Shown here piece by piece: positions 52,734-64,000 of a stretch of DNA of 64,000 nucleotides (position 1 is the stretch's first letter; each line of letters opens with the position of its first letter). This DNA is from Erythrocercus mccallii (taxonomy: Eukaryota; Chordata; Aves; Passeriformes; Dicruridae), in contig VZRG01000368.1 of NCBI GenBank assembly GCA_013397435.1, forward strand, positions 291,192 to 355,191, written 5' to 3'. The notes under the pieces are model-generated. The model did no database searches. It was not told the origin of the DNA and saw nothing but the letters and a program-made list of their open reading frames with translations. Made by a program: the position numbers and the translations under genes.

Positions 52734-52920
52734 ACCAGATTTAGCAGCTGAACTGAATGAAGTGAGGCACAGGGGAAGATATCCTCAACATAAGCCTCCC
52801 AGGCTTTTATGTTTAGATCAAAGGGTATCGATTTACAATTCTGAGGATGAAAACGGTGGTGAAGAAACCCAGGCAGCTTTAAGTAAAGTGCTGACATCAG
52901 TGACAGATCTGATTTTAGCT
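52734..52920 (+). other. Candidate internal exon, gene unknown
   Basis: The best exon-shaped interval in the window. A pyrimidine-rich acceptor (CGCTTTTGATTTCCTTAG, ending at 52733) precedes 187 bases open in one frame, and GTGAGT follows directly at 52921. Read in the frame of an ATG at 52630, the exon starts at the third base of a codon and ends on a codon boundary. The product is soluble-looking: DLAAELNEVRHRGRYPQH, then a basic PPRLLCLDQR, an acidic SEDENGGEE, and a helix-like end (LSKVLTSVTDLILA). If the donor is not used the frame stops at 52936-52938. I recognise no family. It could be a real, a decayed or a chance exon. Confidence 0.25.
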
Positions 52921-52940
52921 GTGAGTGCCATCAAATAAAA

Positions 52941-52959
52941 ACAAGGCCAATGGCCTTGT
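52941..52959. repeat. Short inverted repeat (hairpin)
   Basis: Perfect 8-base arms ACAAGGCC and GGCCTTGT separated by AAT, just downstream of the candidate exon. It is stable for its size but may be coincidence. Confidence 0.7.
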
Positions 52960-53016
52960 CAGAAACATGTTTTCCTTTGCCCACCCTACTTGTAACACTG
53001 GTAACTATGTGAATGC

Positions 53017-53029
53017 AAAAAAAAAAAAA
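53017..53029 (+). repeat. Poly-A run
   Basis: Thirteen A with no recognisable retrotransposed sequence upstream, so it is not clearly the tail of a processed copy. Confidence 0.85.
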
Positions 53030-53327
53030 GCAAAATAAAGCTACATGGGGAAAAACAAACAGACAAAACATGAAAAACAAACCACTTACATGTCCCAGCT
53101 CAACCACAGAATGAATGCAAAGTGAGATGCTAGAGGACCACAGGAGAAACAGCAGTAGAAATAAGTGCAAGAAAAGATCTCTGTTGTACAAGACAGTGGG
53201 CTCTTACTCAAATCTAAACATAAACCCTTTGCTGCCTCAGCAATGAGGGGAACAGACAGCTTTCCTTTTAAAGATGCAGTCCATAGCCAGGGCTCATCCA
53301 GTACTAAAAGCTCTGCAGATCACATCC

Positions 53328-53352
53328 ATGCTTGCTTTTGTTTCAGGTGAGT
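53328..53352 (+). promoter_or_regulatory. Candidate recursive splice site
   Basis: A strong acceptor (ATGCTTGCTTTTGTTTCAG, ending at 53346) is joined without any spacer to a consensus donor (GTGAGT, 53347-53352). After splicing of an upstream exon to this acceptor, the donor would be rebuilt, which is how recursive splicing subdivides very long vertebrate introns. The pyrimidine tract is good here, better than at 42367. The site is on the same strand as the candidate exon 400 bases upstream. This fits the apparently exon-free setting but remains one short motif. Confidence 0.25.
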
Positions 53353-56300
53353 CATTTTTTTAATCTTCTAGCCAGTTTTAGTGTTAGCATTCATAAGGGT
53401 CATTTTAACATAAGAGAGAAAAAAAGCTTTTTGAAGTAACGTGGATCTTTTTTAATGGTAACTATCACTTTTAATATTCATATGGATGGAAAGTCCTTTT
53501 TATTAGTCAGCCGATTTTCTGATTTTCCTTTTTAAACCTCATTCAGACAGCAAAAAAAATCATAATCCTAAATAAATTAATACTAATCAAGAAGAAGACA
53601 TAGGATACCACAAGTTTTACAAAGAGCTTTCGTATGCTTAACCAGAATTCCAAAAGGAACTTCAAAACGAGCTTGAGCTCTATGATTTCTGAAGAAAAAT
53701 ACCAGGAGGAATTAAGCACATCTTTCAGGAGGTTAATTCACTTTTGTCTCTGAGAGAAAGCAGAGGAAAGAACAGCTCAGAAGCTACTAGCTCCTAGTAG
53801 TAACATGATTCATGACATACAGCTCCCTTGCTACGTCTTATAGTGCTCTCAGCAGCATTCCTCCTGGTATTCCTCCAAACAAAAAGAAGCACCCAACAGT
53901 ACAGCATCTGTAAAATTTGCCCTGGAAGGTGGCAGAAGAAGGTACAAAGTGTAATGCAGAACAACATACTGGGGGAGAGAGTGACTGTTCAACAGCCCTG
54001 CAATACAGCTTTTCTTTTCAGAAATGTCACTTAGACAATAAATAGAAATTCATTTAATTCACTGCACTCAGTGCAATCTCTAAACCTGGGTGTCAAATTC
54101 ACCTCCATTCTCCATCCAGGGAAAAAGAACTTTGGCAAAACAGTGTATTTCTTCACAAATCTAACACCAAATGCATATGGGGAGTACATATGACTAAACT
54201 CTGGAGTTCTTGTATGACAGTATTTCAGCTAGAGGATCATATAGTAGTATAGCTTTTCCTATTCCTCCTAAAGACAATAAGAAAAGCATTTTTTCCTTGT
54301 CATCACTGTGTCTGAAAAAAGCAGGTCTTTAATCAGGAAGTGGGTATGCTGATGTTGTTATATGAACAGCAAGGCAAAAAAAAATATTAGTTTTCATCCA
54401 CAGGAATATTGTTTTTAGAGGTCAGAGTAATAGTAAGAGTAATGACTATGAGTAACAAATGGATTAATGTCTTTGTTTCTAATCAATTCAATCTAATCTA
54501 ATTCAATCAATAAGCATACTTTCACTCCTTGAACTTGGTAGTCACGTGTTTGTCAGTTGGCCTTTAGGGAGAACCAATTCATTGATAATTATATTTAACC
54601 TGACCAAGCACAGCTGGTAACACAGACCAGCTTTTTTATCTTTTTACAAAAGGTTCTTTTTTTTCTCGGTGGCATGGCTTCCTCAGCTTAAAAGAAACAA
54701 GCAGCAGCCATGAAGATACTCTCTGGAGCAAACCTCTTATCAAGTATTTTGCTGAACCTAATAGAAATAGTAAGGCATAATTTCTCAAGCTACAATGCCC
54801 CACAACAGTTTAAACCTCAGAATACATGAAAGTATCTCAATAGTTATCTAAGGGTGAAATACACTATTGTCATAGACCAAAAAACTGCTCTACAGAGATA
54901 ACAGGCAGAGGCAGGATATCTGAATTCCCCCTAAAAATCCAGGGCAACAGAGCTGCTTTAGTCACTGAGACCAACAACAGAGTCACTGCATCACATTGCA
55001 GGGCTCATATGGTGCTCCCAGACAGCTCTGCTGGCACTACATTTTTTTCCTCATATAAAAGCAGTCTTGCTCCTCAAGCCATAGAGTCTCTTGCCCCCCT
55101 ACATCCAGAGAGCATAAAGACTCGTGACCAACATTTCATCTCAAGGCAAAATCACTGTGTGCATCTATCCTGGGGTAGGAGATAAAGAAATACAGAGAGC
55201 AATCTTCAGAAAAAAAAGCTATCACAGAAAATATATTAAATATACATAAGATCCAAGCATTTAAAATTATATGGTTCCCTATTATATTTGAAACATTTTA
55301 AGAAATTAAAAAGAATGCATGATAGGTCATGGATAGGGCTCAGAAGCTTTCAATTCTATCCCTCTCCTGCCACTGACTTTCCCCAAGCCTCTTTTTTGGC
55401 CTCAGAATGAATGCATCAGCTTAAACTGGGACTGTTTACACATACTCTAGCAAGGAGGAAGGCATATAAAGTAAGAGCAATGTACAGATGAAAGGGACAT
55501 CAATAAACAAATCAATTTTCTCCCAAAATACTGCAGCATCAGCAACCATCCAACAATATTTAATGCATTGCTTTGTAAAAAATGAATTACTACACTGTGT
55601 ATTGTTAAAATATTTCATGTAATTTCTAAGAGTTATCCAAACATCACTCTGCGCAATTGACTTCAGAGTAAAGTAGAGCCCAGTCTGATTCATGTGCAGA
55701 CATGGGCAATAGAATTAAACCCATTTGTTAGGCAGTAGGGAGCGGACAGAACAAGGAAGAAGTGGAATCAATAAAAGAAGAGGAACTTTTCTGTTACAAA
55801 CACAGTATCTTAGATAAATTTTAAACAATTTTTTTCATGTATATGTTCTTTATCCTAATACGGAAGAAAATGGACCTGGATTACAAAAATTGTCTTAATC
55901 AAATATATTATTTTTCTAAGCACTTGTGTATTAAAAGTGATATAAAAATGGCAAAAAATATATAGAAAAGGATTTTGTTTTGTCTTTATCCATCAATTCT
56001 AATAAATTTCACAGTAATTTTTGTAAATACCGTTACACTGACCAATTTTTTCATGGCACAGTTTCCCTCTAGAAAAATCAGAAATAAGAAACGTGAGGTG
56101 TTTCAGTAATTTCCCATGCCTGTCCACAGCAGGAAGTGAGAAATGGGATTGATCAATGTTCTTAATCAAACCCCGTCATGGTGCATTGTTGCACTTGTTA
56201 CAACAAATGTTAGGTAACTATGCTATTCAAGCAGGCTTTATTGCAATTTCATCATGTAAACATTATAGATTGCAGATTATTCTTTTTGACAACATCACAG

Positions 56301-59300
56301 ACACATAAAATGACACTTGTGATACCAAGAACAATCTATTTCACCTCCGAAAACAACTACTGTCCAAAAGGGGACAACTGAAGGGAAACTAGCTTTGACT
56401 ACTGAAGAATGACTGGAGCTCAGAGAGGTGTACAGCTGCCAAAAGTTAATATACTTTATATATAGCAATTGTATTTCAAGAATAACCTAATTCTTAAGTG
56501 CACTTATTTATATCACCTACTTAGGTCAATAAATAGGAAGTTTAAGCTTTGCATGATTAATAAAAAAAAACTTCTAACAAAGTATAATCACAATCTGCAT
56601 TCTCTTACAAACAATACATATAGCTATATTCTAATTTATAATTTATACAAAGAAACACCAAAGACTGGAAGATGCTGCAGAAAATTTTTTTCCAAGACAT
56701 ATAGAATACTAATCATTCCATGGCAGGATAATAATAGCACCCATAAAATACTTAAATACACTAGTATCTATTGTAGAATAACATCCATAATAGGATTGGC
56801 ATTAAAGTGACAAAAGAAAATGTAAAAACAAAATAATTCATGCAAAGAATTTGAAATACTGTATTTGCCTGAAACTGCTACACTACACAGATCCCTTGAA
56901 ATAATTTCTTGTTTAACTGACAAATCTAATGCTTAAATTACCTATAAACCATTAGCCTGAATAACCTCAGGGGAATTTAATTACATATACAAAGTCCTTT
57001 ATGTCAATTATACTGAATATAAAAACAGCAAGTAGTAAATAACTTTCCATAAAGAAAAACTTGCTACCATCAAAGATATCAAGATCAAAGTTACACATCG
57101 GGGCAAAGAAATAACTACAATGTGAAGATTCATCTCATCAATCATCATCTCAGCAGCACACAGACTTTGAATGTTTAACTCACAATGGATCTGCAGGGCA
57201 ACCCCAGTGATGCAATCAGAAATGGATCAGAATGTCTCCATAAATCACAACCTGGTCTAGATCTCACTGAAGCAAATGTAAGCAGTTAAGAAACCAGCAT
57301 GAACTTGAGAAGAGGAACCAGCTGTCATCTGGCTTCAGGGCTGCACAGGCACACAGCCTCTTTCTTATCACAAAGTCCTTACTGATAAACCCACTCCTAA
57401 ATTTAACCATGTTACATCCCATGAGAGCTGTAAAGGAATATTGAGCCGCCTTCATTGCACAGATAACAAAAGCAACTTTTTTCCAGAATAATATCATATG
57501 TGCTGCAAAGTGAGACTAAAATAAAAACCAGAAGATCATTCCCTTTTAAATAGCAAATCAATCTAGTTTTCTAAATAAATATTTTAGCACAAGCAGTGCC
57601 TAACTCCCTTATGGATAGAAACACTGAAGTCCTCTACATGAACATGGATTTTCTAGGAGACTCTGTAAAACTTTGAAACAAGGAGTTAACATTGCCTTTA
57701 AAAATATTTAACATGATACGCTCTTCTTATTTTTACCGTAAAAAGGCAAAAATCTTCATCTGCTGTTGTTGCACCACTTTTATTTGTATTAATATGCCCC
57801 CAGTGAAGCAGAAAAAGATTCTAACCAATAATAAAGAAGGGAATTGCTAATGTATGAACAATTTTAATTAAACAGAGTATGAATGTATTGCGAGACCTAG
57901 TTACAAGGAAGGATAAGAGTAACCAACACAGTTTCTCTCCATTTCTACTTCTCTTTTGGAAAACAACTTCCCCATTTGTAGCCCACTCTTCTATTTTATG
58001 GCTCTGACACTTTCATCCAGCAGCCTCGTTGTGCCTAAACAAAATTCAATAGAAGATAAAAAGCAGTTATAATCACAAATCTGCAACATGGATTTCTCTT
58101 ACTTATCATTACAGAAAGACAAGAGGTTGAAATACAAAAGAAAGATTATGAAATACATGAAAAAAAGAAAAAAACTCCTTATTCCAAAATGATTTTCAGC
58201 TTTTGTATTACCTTGCATGCAAGTCTGACTTGATGGAAACTAATGATTCATGATAAAGCAATGAAACTTATTTTCAAACTTTGGAAAACTTTAGTGCTGG
58301 GTTCTGTTCCCAGAACTCTTTTAATCTTCTCTAGTTATATTTTCCCAGTAAAGCTGCACAGTTAGGCCACAATTTCACAAACTACTAAAGCATGTGTTAA
58401 ATGCATTTTTCAATCAATTCTCTATACCATACTCAATCACTCTGCCTTCAGAGTGACTCACACAAGAATTTTACCACTTTTACTTACAAGTAACTTTCTC
58501 AAAGCATGACTGAGCCTTACATTCTTCCTTATTCCTCCAGCATCTTCTCAGACTCTCCCTATTCAGTCTCCACACATCAAAGGGATTCTGAATGATAATT
58601 GAAGCTTTTGCTCACCATATACACAGTACTAAATTCTGCTCCAAAGAGCCAAAAATACTGCATGCTTAGCAACAATAAAATAATAAAGCATCTTTGTTTT
58701 CTCCTGTAGCTATTGTCTTATATGAGCATATAAACTGAATGCTTTCTAAATTTCCAGAAGTATTTGAATTAATTGGTGTTTAACACTTAATTGGTGTTTC
58801 CCTAAAGTGTTTTCCTATTTCAGGAAATATCTCAGACCTTTGGAAGTAAATTAAGTGAGACCCTAGAACCGGACATAAATTAATTCAATTCTATTCATAT
58901 GTACATTACCTTTTAGTAGTTCAACAGCATATTCTATAGCTTATATTTAATTAAATTGTCACCAATTACCTTACTTTCCTTTTCATCTGCATTTTCATGT
59001 AGGATTTTTTTTCTCCCTATACTCCCTATAACTACAATTCCCAGCTCCAGCCTGCATTTAGTCAGGTTCCTCTTTGACACCGTTTGAAAAAAAAAAAGCC
59101 AAAACCCACAAGCCCTATTTCTAGTGTCTGTGCATTACAACCTCTAGGCAAGAGTATTCTCCTCAAGTCTATATATAAAATTTTCTTGAGTGCTTTTCAA
59201 GAGCTTTGGATGGTTTTTCTGTTACTGTAGCATTAAATCATGGCTTTATGGAAAGAAATGTTACTAGCTCAAACAATTAACATCTCTGTATGATCATTTG

Positions 59301-61853
59301 CTTCTAGCAATGATTTTTATTTGATTCATTAAATGTAAGATTGAATTTTGATACTATACAGAAAGATTTAATGACCAAGAAAAATTGGGGGTAGCATCAA
59401 TCTAAAAATTAAATAAAAGGTTTCAGTAGACATAGAAGTAACTGAAGAAAAGCAGTAAAAAAGGGAGATGCTTAGCACTTCATCATTAAGAAAAAATTGT
59501 ATCAGTGAAAAAAAACCCCCATCTTGTACTCTACAAACTGCACTCTAGAAATTCACTGCTGTGTAGAGCAGACAGAAACCCACAAAGAGCACTCATACTG
59601 TAAAAGAATACTCCTCCTCTACAAGGTATCATTTACTTGCCTGGCCCAAGAGGAGATCTAGGTCTGAATTCTGCACTTAACTTATCTCAGAAAGGAAGAA
59701 TTTATATTTCATTATATTTTCCTGTTAACTTGGTTTCTATACCTTATCATATACTTCAAGATTAAAGACAATTTATCACTACTGTAATAAATAAACAATG
59801 AGAAGCCCATCATATGTAATACAGGAAAAGCCCCTTTGAATTTACTATGGACTCCTTGTAGAGCACTTGTATTGCCAGAATTCATTTTAATGAGAAGTTC
59901 TTTGAACTAATAATTTAAAAAGCAATTTTTATTAATTAATAATCTGCATTAAAATGAAGTTCTAGGAAACTAAAAAAGGTTCAGACTTTAATGAAAAACT
60001 CATCCTTACATAATTCTGATGTCCTAAATACAGCTTATTTGAATTCATTTCATAACTAATTTGCAGGTCAGTCTACCTGTTTCCTGTCACTTTAAACACC
60101 CACAACCTCACAGCACACAGGCATGAACCATGGCCCTTTGTTATCTGATGAACTAATTAGCTGTAATTATTAAATTTCCACTGTCTACACTCCAAGTATT
60201 TAAAAATCAATCCTTGCAGTTCTTTTGTGTAACACAGTATTTTCCAAAGAACAGAGAAGAGGCACAGGAGGTATAATTTCAGTTTTGAATATACTTCTGA
60301 AATTACTGTGATGCTTACTTAAGACGTGTGTACACATATATGGAATACAATATATATTTCACTAAAGCAGCATGGTTTCAAATACTACTATTTTTTAGGA
60401 AGAGGTGGTGACTATATATTCTGAAAGGTAGGTAACTGACCCAGTGACTGATGTTTCCTTCTTGGGTTTCCCTGAATATGCTTTCCATTGCTAGCAGTGC
60501 CAGTGGAACTCTGCGCTCACAACATTCCTGATTGACTCTGTCCTGAGTCATCACAAAGATGATGTTCTGTCTTTGAATATCAGAACCTCAATATCAGAAC
60601 CACATGAAGGAGCAACCTGGCCATCATTCTCATGTGAACATCAAAACTGTCCTCTTGCTCCCTCGCTACATCAGCACAAAACAGTGGGAAAGCCCAGAGA
60701 GGAACTCAGCAGTGAATACTGTCCCATTTGTCTAAGGTTCAGATGGGAGAGCGAGCCATGGGCAGTGTAGAGAACTCAGTGAATTTGTGCCGACCATTTC
60801 ACATCAGTGCAGATAGTTGAAAACTGCAGTAGCCTCAGATTTCTGATGTTTATGTCCATTAACTGTTTATGTGAAAAAAACTCTCTGTAATGCTAAGCAA
60901 AGCCTTCACTTTCTGCAGGTGTCTGGAAGACAAAAGTTCCTACTGGTTGTAGAGTTGATTGTAATTTTGCCCCACCATGACACTGAGTTTAAGTTTCCTT
61001 GACATATGAGTGCCTTTATACAAGCTTCCAGTAGAAGTACAAGGGCTTTAATTGTCACACTGTTCAATGTATCTTATTAAGTATAAAAGCCATTTGTGTC
61101 CCATGCTTGGGAAAATAAGGAAGCCTGATAATCTTTTGGAGAAGATACCACTGATTAGGCAGATAGTAAAAGAAATTACTCATAAAATCTTACATGTTTG
61201 GAAAAAAACAAGAGGTGAACACTTAAAGGAACCTAGTAATACTAAGATAAATATGTCTCTATCTAGACACTGTATTACAACTTCTACCTATATAAAATTT
61301 GTAATAGTTCATTGTCATCTGGGATAATTAAAATACTCTCCCAGGAAGACTGCATTCAGCTCACTGACTTTACTAATTTCAAGGACCTTTGGCAAGAGTC
61401 TGGGTTGCTCCTGTGTGCAGTGAGATCCCATCAAGGAGGCTGCACTATATTTCTTGCAGAGTGATACATATGTTCAGAAATTTTGAAGTGTTGCATAAAC
61501 ATCGATAAATTAAACCTCAGTATTACACTGTGTCAGAAATTCAGTGTTTTCTCATTTGTAAACTGAGGTATTGTGTAGGCCTATTCCCTTGATATCGAGA
61601 CTCCTGCTGCACAAAGAAAATCACAACTCTAGTCCTGTCTCCTCAGCTACAAAAATGAATGGATTGGATGCAGCAATTAGTTCTAAAATGACAAAGGACA
61701 TATAAGAAATCTCGGGTGTGGAAAATTGTGCCTAGGATTCAACAGAGCAAGTAAAATTAAAGGCCTGATGTTCACCGAGACAGCGGCTGAGCTGCAGGGC
61801 AGACACAAGGCACGTAAGGTCATGCTGATTTAGGTACAATTCAGTGAATACAC
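53353..61853. other. Non-coding AT-rich unique sequence
   Basis: No gene recognised. Small local repeats: an AATCT/AATTC-like stretch at 54481-54513, a 13-base direct repeat (TTAATTGGTGTTT) at 58769-58781 and 58787-58799, and a 14-base tandem duplication at 60576-60603. Frames reach about 113 codons (56469-56810), low in complexity and without signatures. Confidence 0.65.
60576..60603 (+). repeat. 14-base tandem duplication
   Basis: AATATCAGAACCTC is followed directly by AATATCAGAACCAC, one mismatch. Confidence 0.85.
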
Positions 61854-62522
61854 ATGAACTTTAGTGTCCCTCTGTCATCTTACTCCTCTTACATCCCTGG
61901 AGTATTGCTTTGTCCAAGTATGTGGGGAGCTGACCTTAACAGAAAGTGTGAGCTGAGGCTGTCACGTGGATTAGCCATAGGGACAGAATCTTTTTCGGAC
62001 ACATCTCAGAAAAAAGCTATTGCTGGTCCTGCACAACATTTCATAAAGAATGCAGGGCACAGCTCTCCTAGCAAATCACCAGTCTATCTCCCTGCTAACC
62101 CTGACCTCTTAATCAAATCCTGTTTTGTATTTCAGCACACTTTCTCTCCCACACACCCCCTCCATTGCAACATCAAGTTCAATGACTCTCATGGGCTCTG
62201 CTTCTTCTCAGCCCACATCCCTCTGATCCTGAAGTCATGCTTCAAATCAATTGATGAGATTCTGATCACACCAATAGCAAAAAAGGAGAAAGTTGCAAAG
62301 TCACATTTCTTTTCATTAAAGGAGGAACAATTAACTACTTTTGCAAATACAAAGATTTTACTGTTTATAAAGGAAAAAAAACAAAGCACAGTGATACAAA
62401 GCACAGTTTTCATTTGTACACTTCTGCACTACCAAGTCAGCCCATTTGAAATCACCCAGCTTCCCATCCCTTTCCCCATACACAATCAAACAAACTCTGG
62501 CTACATTAGTAAATATTGCTAA
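61854..62522 (+). other. Longest open frame, 222 codons, unrecognised
   Basis: An uninterrupted ATG-to-TAA frame, clearly longer than any other in the window. An in-frame TGA lies 9 bases upstream, so the start is fixed if it is used. The -3 base is C, a weak context. The product has no clear signal peptide or catalytic motif. It has a hydrophobic stretch in mid-protein (CFFSAHIPLILKSCF), lysine-rich segments (IAKKEKVAK) and a small internal repeat (QSTVIQSTVF) from a 15-base duplication at 62381-62407. Overlapping minus frames of 74 and 82 codons (62189-62606) show that stops are locally scarce in several frames. I recognise no family. It may be a chance frame, a lineage-specific transcript or relic coding sequence. 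Confidence 0.2.
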
Positions 62523-63142
62523 TATAAAAAATAATTTATTCTCAGGTGGTAAATCATGAATTAAGATTCGGCCTAAGGCACATTTCTCATAGCAGAAATA
62601 GGGCATCTGGAAAAGAGAGCATTTATAATATCCAGATTCTGAGGTACAATAGCATAAATGATGATGCTACAGTAACTTCAGAAATAATTCTTTCTATTAG
62701 TTGGATCTTAAAATTTCAAACTCAAGTAGGACATATGAGTCATATATACATGCTCACAGTATTGAGATGGTTTGTATCTGCCATCCTGCCGTGCTTCTGA
62801 CAAATTGCAGAGATAAAATTCTAACTTTCTTTAATCAGATTGAAATTACATAAAAGTAATCCCATGTTACGTGGCTCCTATCTCCTGTTACCATTGTTTA
62901 TATTATCCTTCCACATTCTCAAGAAAACTGAGCTTTCTATGAAGATTAATGCTACACTCACTTCATTGCACATTAATGTAGAAGACATCATTACTTTGAG
63001 CCCCAGGAATACCACTGGCAAAAGATATTAAATCCATGCATTGTCTCTCCAGGTATCCTGACATGTCAGCCTTAGACCTGCTGTAAATACAGCCACAGTT
63101 GATAGCAGGACTTCAGCCAGAACTTTGATTGAAGCACCCATT

Positions 63143-63173
<31 letters not shown>

Positions 63174-64000
63174 AAACAAACAAATAAATAAATAAATCTT
63201 GGAAATACATAACAATGCAAAACTACAATTGTTTCTTCCTATGCCATCCAATTGGTTTCTATGGGAACACTAGAGAAGCTGCCAAGTTTCACTTTGGAAC
63301 ATTAATATTTTTATAGAATTGTAAGACCTTCATATATTGACATATTAACTATATTGTTTAATGTAATGTATTCATGTGTAAAGACGTGTCTTTCAGAGCA
63401 CTAATATTTGTAGAGATTTACCTCTGCTTTTTAATGGAAATATCCTTGAAACTGCTCTAAGGAAAATTTATGGGATAAAAAAAAGATATTTCTTATATAT
63501 TTCCTATGTCTTCTTGCCCAAATAAATAAGGAAACACTGAGAAATTTCAACATTCTATGGTTGCCACCATTCTTTGGAATTAAATGAATGCAGTCTGTGC
63601 AGACACTTAACAGGTTCCCTCCAATGGCAGATTTACTTCAGTACTTATCAGACTTAACTTGCCCTTCAAGCGCTACAAGATTTGGGGTAAGGAAAGGGAA
63701 ATAAACACAAGTTGCTCAGATCTGAAAACTGTACAGATGCTTTCCTTCTCAGATGTATCCCTAACTGGTATTGTAGTAATTACATATATAGATTGAAATT
63801 ATATGCATCAATTTTGGTGCAGAAGTTAAGAGAACAATGGAGAAAGAGAGTGTTCATGAAGACTGTCCATAAGCCTTTAAAATTTTTGGAAAGCAGGATC
63901 TTATTCAGCAGCCCATCAGCCAACAAAATGCCTGGCATGAAAAATCTGTCTCTTTGGATTTGAAGGTGCATTGCTGGTATTAAATCCCACAGCTCTATCT
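62523..64000. other. Non-coding AT-rich sequence
   Basis: Nothing recognised besides the AAAT microsatellite at 63144-63197. The terminal frames (63712-63963 plus, 63780-63971 minus) overlap antisense and lack signatures. Confidence 0.65.
63144..63197 (+). repeat. AAAT tetranucleotide microsatellite
   Basis: About thirteen AAAT units with two variant AAAC units near the middle. Arrays of this type often arise from A-rich tails of retrotransposons, but no such element can be seen upstream. Confidence 0.92.

Noticed and set aside
57264..57497. 77-codon minus frame with cysteine-rich end
   Set aside because: No conserved motif, no splice context, length within chance.
60896..60925. Strong acceptor-like CTTTCTGCAG followed by GTGTCT
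   Set aside because: Looks like a recursive site at first, but GTGTCT is a poor donor and no open exon follows with a usable donor.
1..64000. Bacterial-type systems, CRISPR arrays, phage or integrated virus genes
   Set aside because: No regularly spaced repeats, no operon-like runs of frames, no polymerase, integrase or capsid signatures; the composition and CR1 pieces are those of a bird chromosome.

Overview
The window looks like bird nuclear DNA from a gene-poor region: either the inside of a very long intron or an intergenic desert. Two fragments match the 3' ends of CR1 LINEs as these occur in birds. One is on the minus strand at 8628-8776, the other on the plus strand at 23205-23294. 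The rest is AT-rich by eye, full of stop codons and almost free of recognisable interspersed repeats. This fits a bird genome and rules out a bacterial, viral or plasmid layout. I see no operons, ribosome binding sites, rRNA, tRNA, CRISPR arrays or intact mobile-element genes.

I recognise no protein-coding gene. Most open frames are short, overlap on both strands and have no family signature. A few places are shaped like exons or splice signals and are given at low confidence. These are: an internal-exon-shaped frame at 52734-52920 (+) with a good acceptor and a GTGAGT donor; an open frame at 41987-42212 (+) ending at a GTAATT donor but with a poor acceptor; two microexon-sized acceptor/donor pairs at 6800-6825 and 30891-30907 (+); two directly abutting acceptor/donor sites, at 53346/53347 and 42367/42368 (+), that resemble recursive splice sites of long vertebrate introns; and a small cysteine-rich frame at 5768-5953 (-). 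The longest open frame, 222 codons at 61854-62522 (+), is longer than expected for this composition but matches nothing I know.

Layout: 1-8.6 kb is unique AT-rich DNA with a possible microexon and the cysteine-rich frame. A CR1 fragment lies at 8.6-8.8 kb. From 8.8 to 23.2 kb is unique DNA with an overlapping-frame patch at 16.6-16.9 kb and regulatory-looking, TAAT-rich DNA at 20.2-21.1 kb. The second CR1 fragment follows at 23.2 kb. From 23.3 to 41.9 kb is unique DNA with another regulatory-looking stretch (26.1-26.5 kb), a possible microexon (30.9 kb) and three POU octamers (35.3-35.7 kb). From 42 to 53.4 kb lie the exon-shaped and recursive-splice-like signals, a compound microsatellite (43.2-43.4 kb) and a GATA-type microsatellite (48.85 kb). 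From 53.4 kb to the end is unique DNA with the 222-codon frame and an AAAT microsatellite (63.14-63.2 kb).

If the plus-strand splice-like signals are real, the simplest reading is a long intron of a plus-strand gene whose main exons lie outside the window. This is inference. Each signal could be chance in 64 kb, and conservation between birds or RNA data would settle it.
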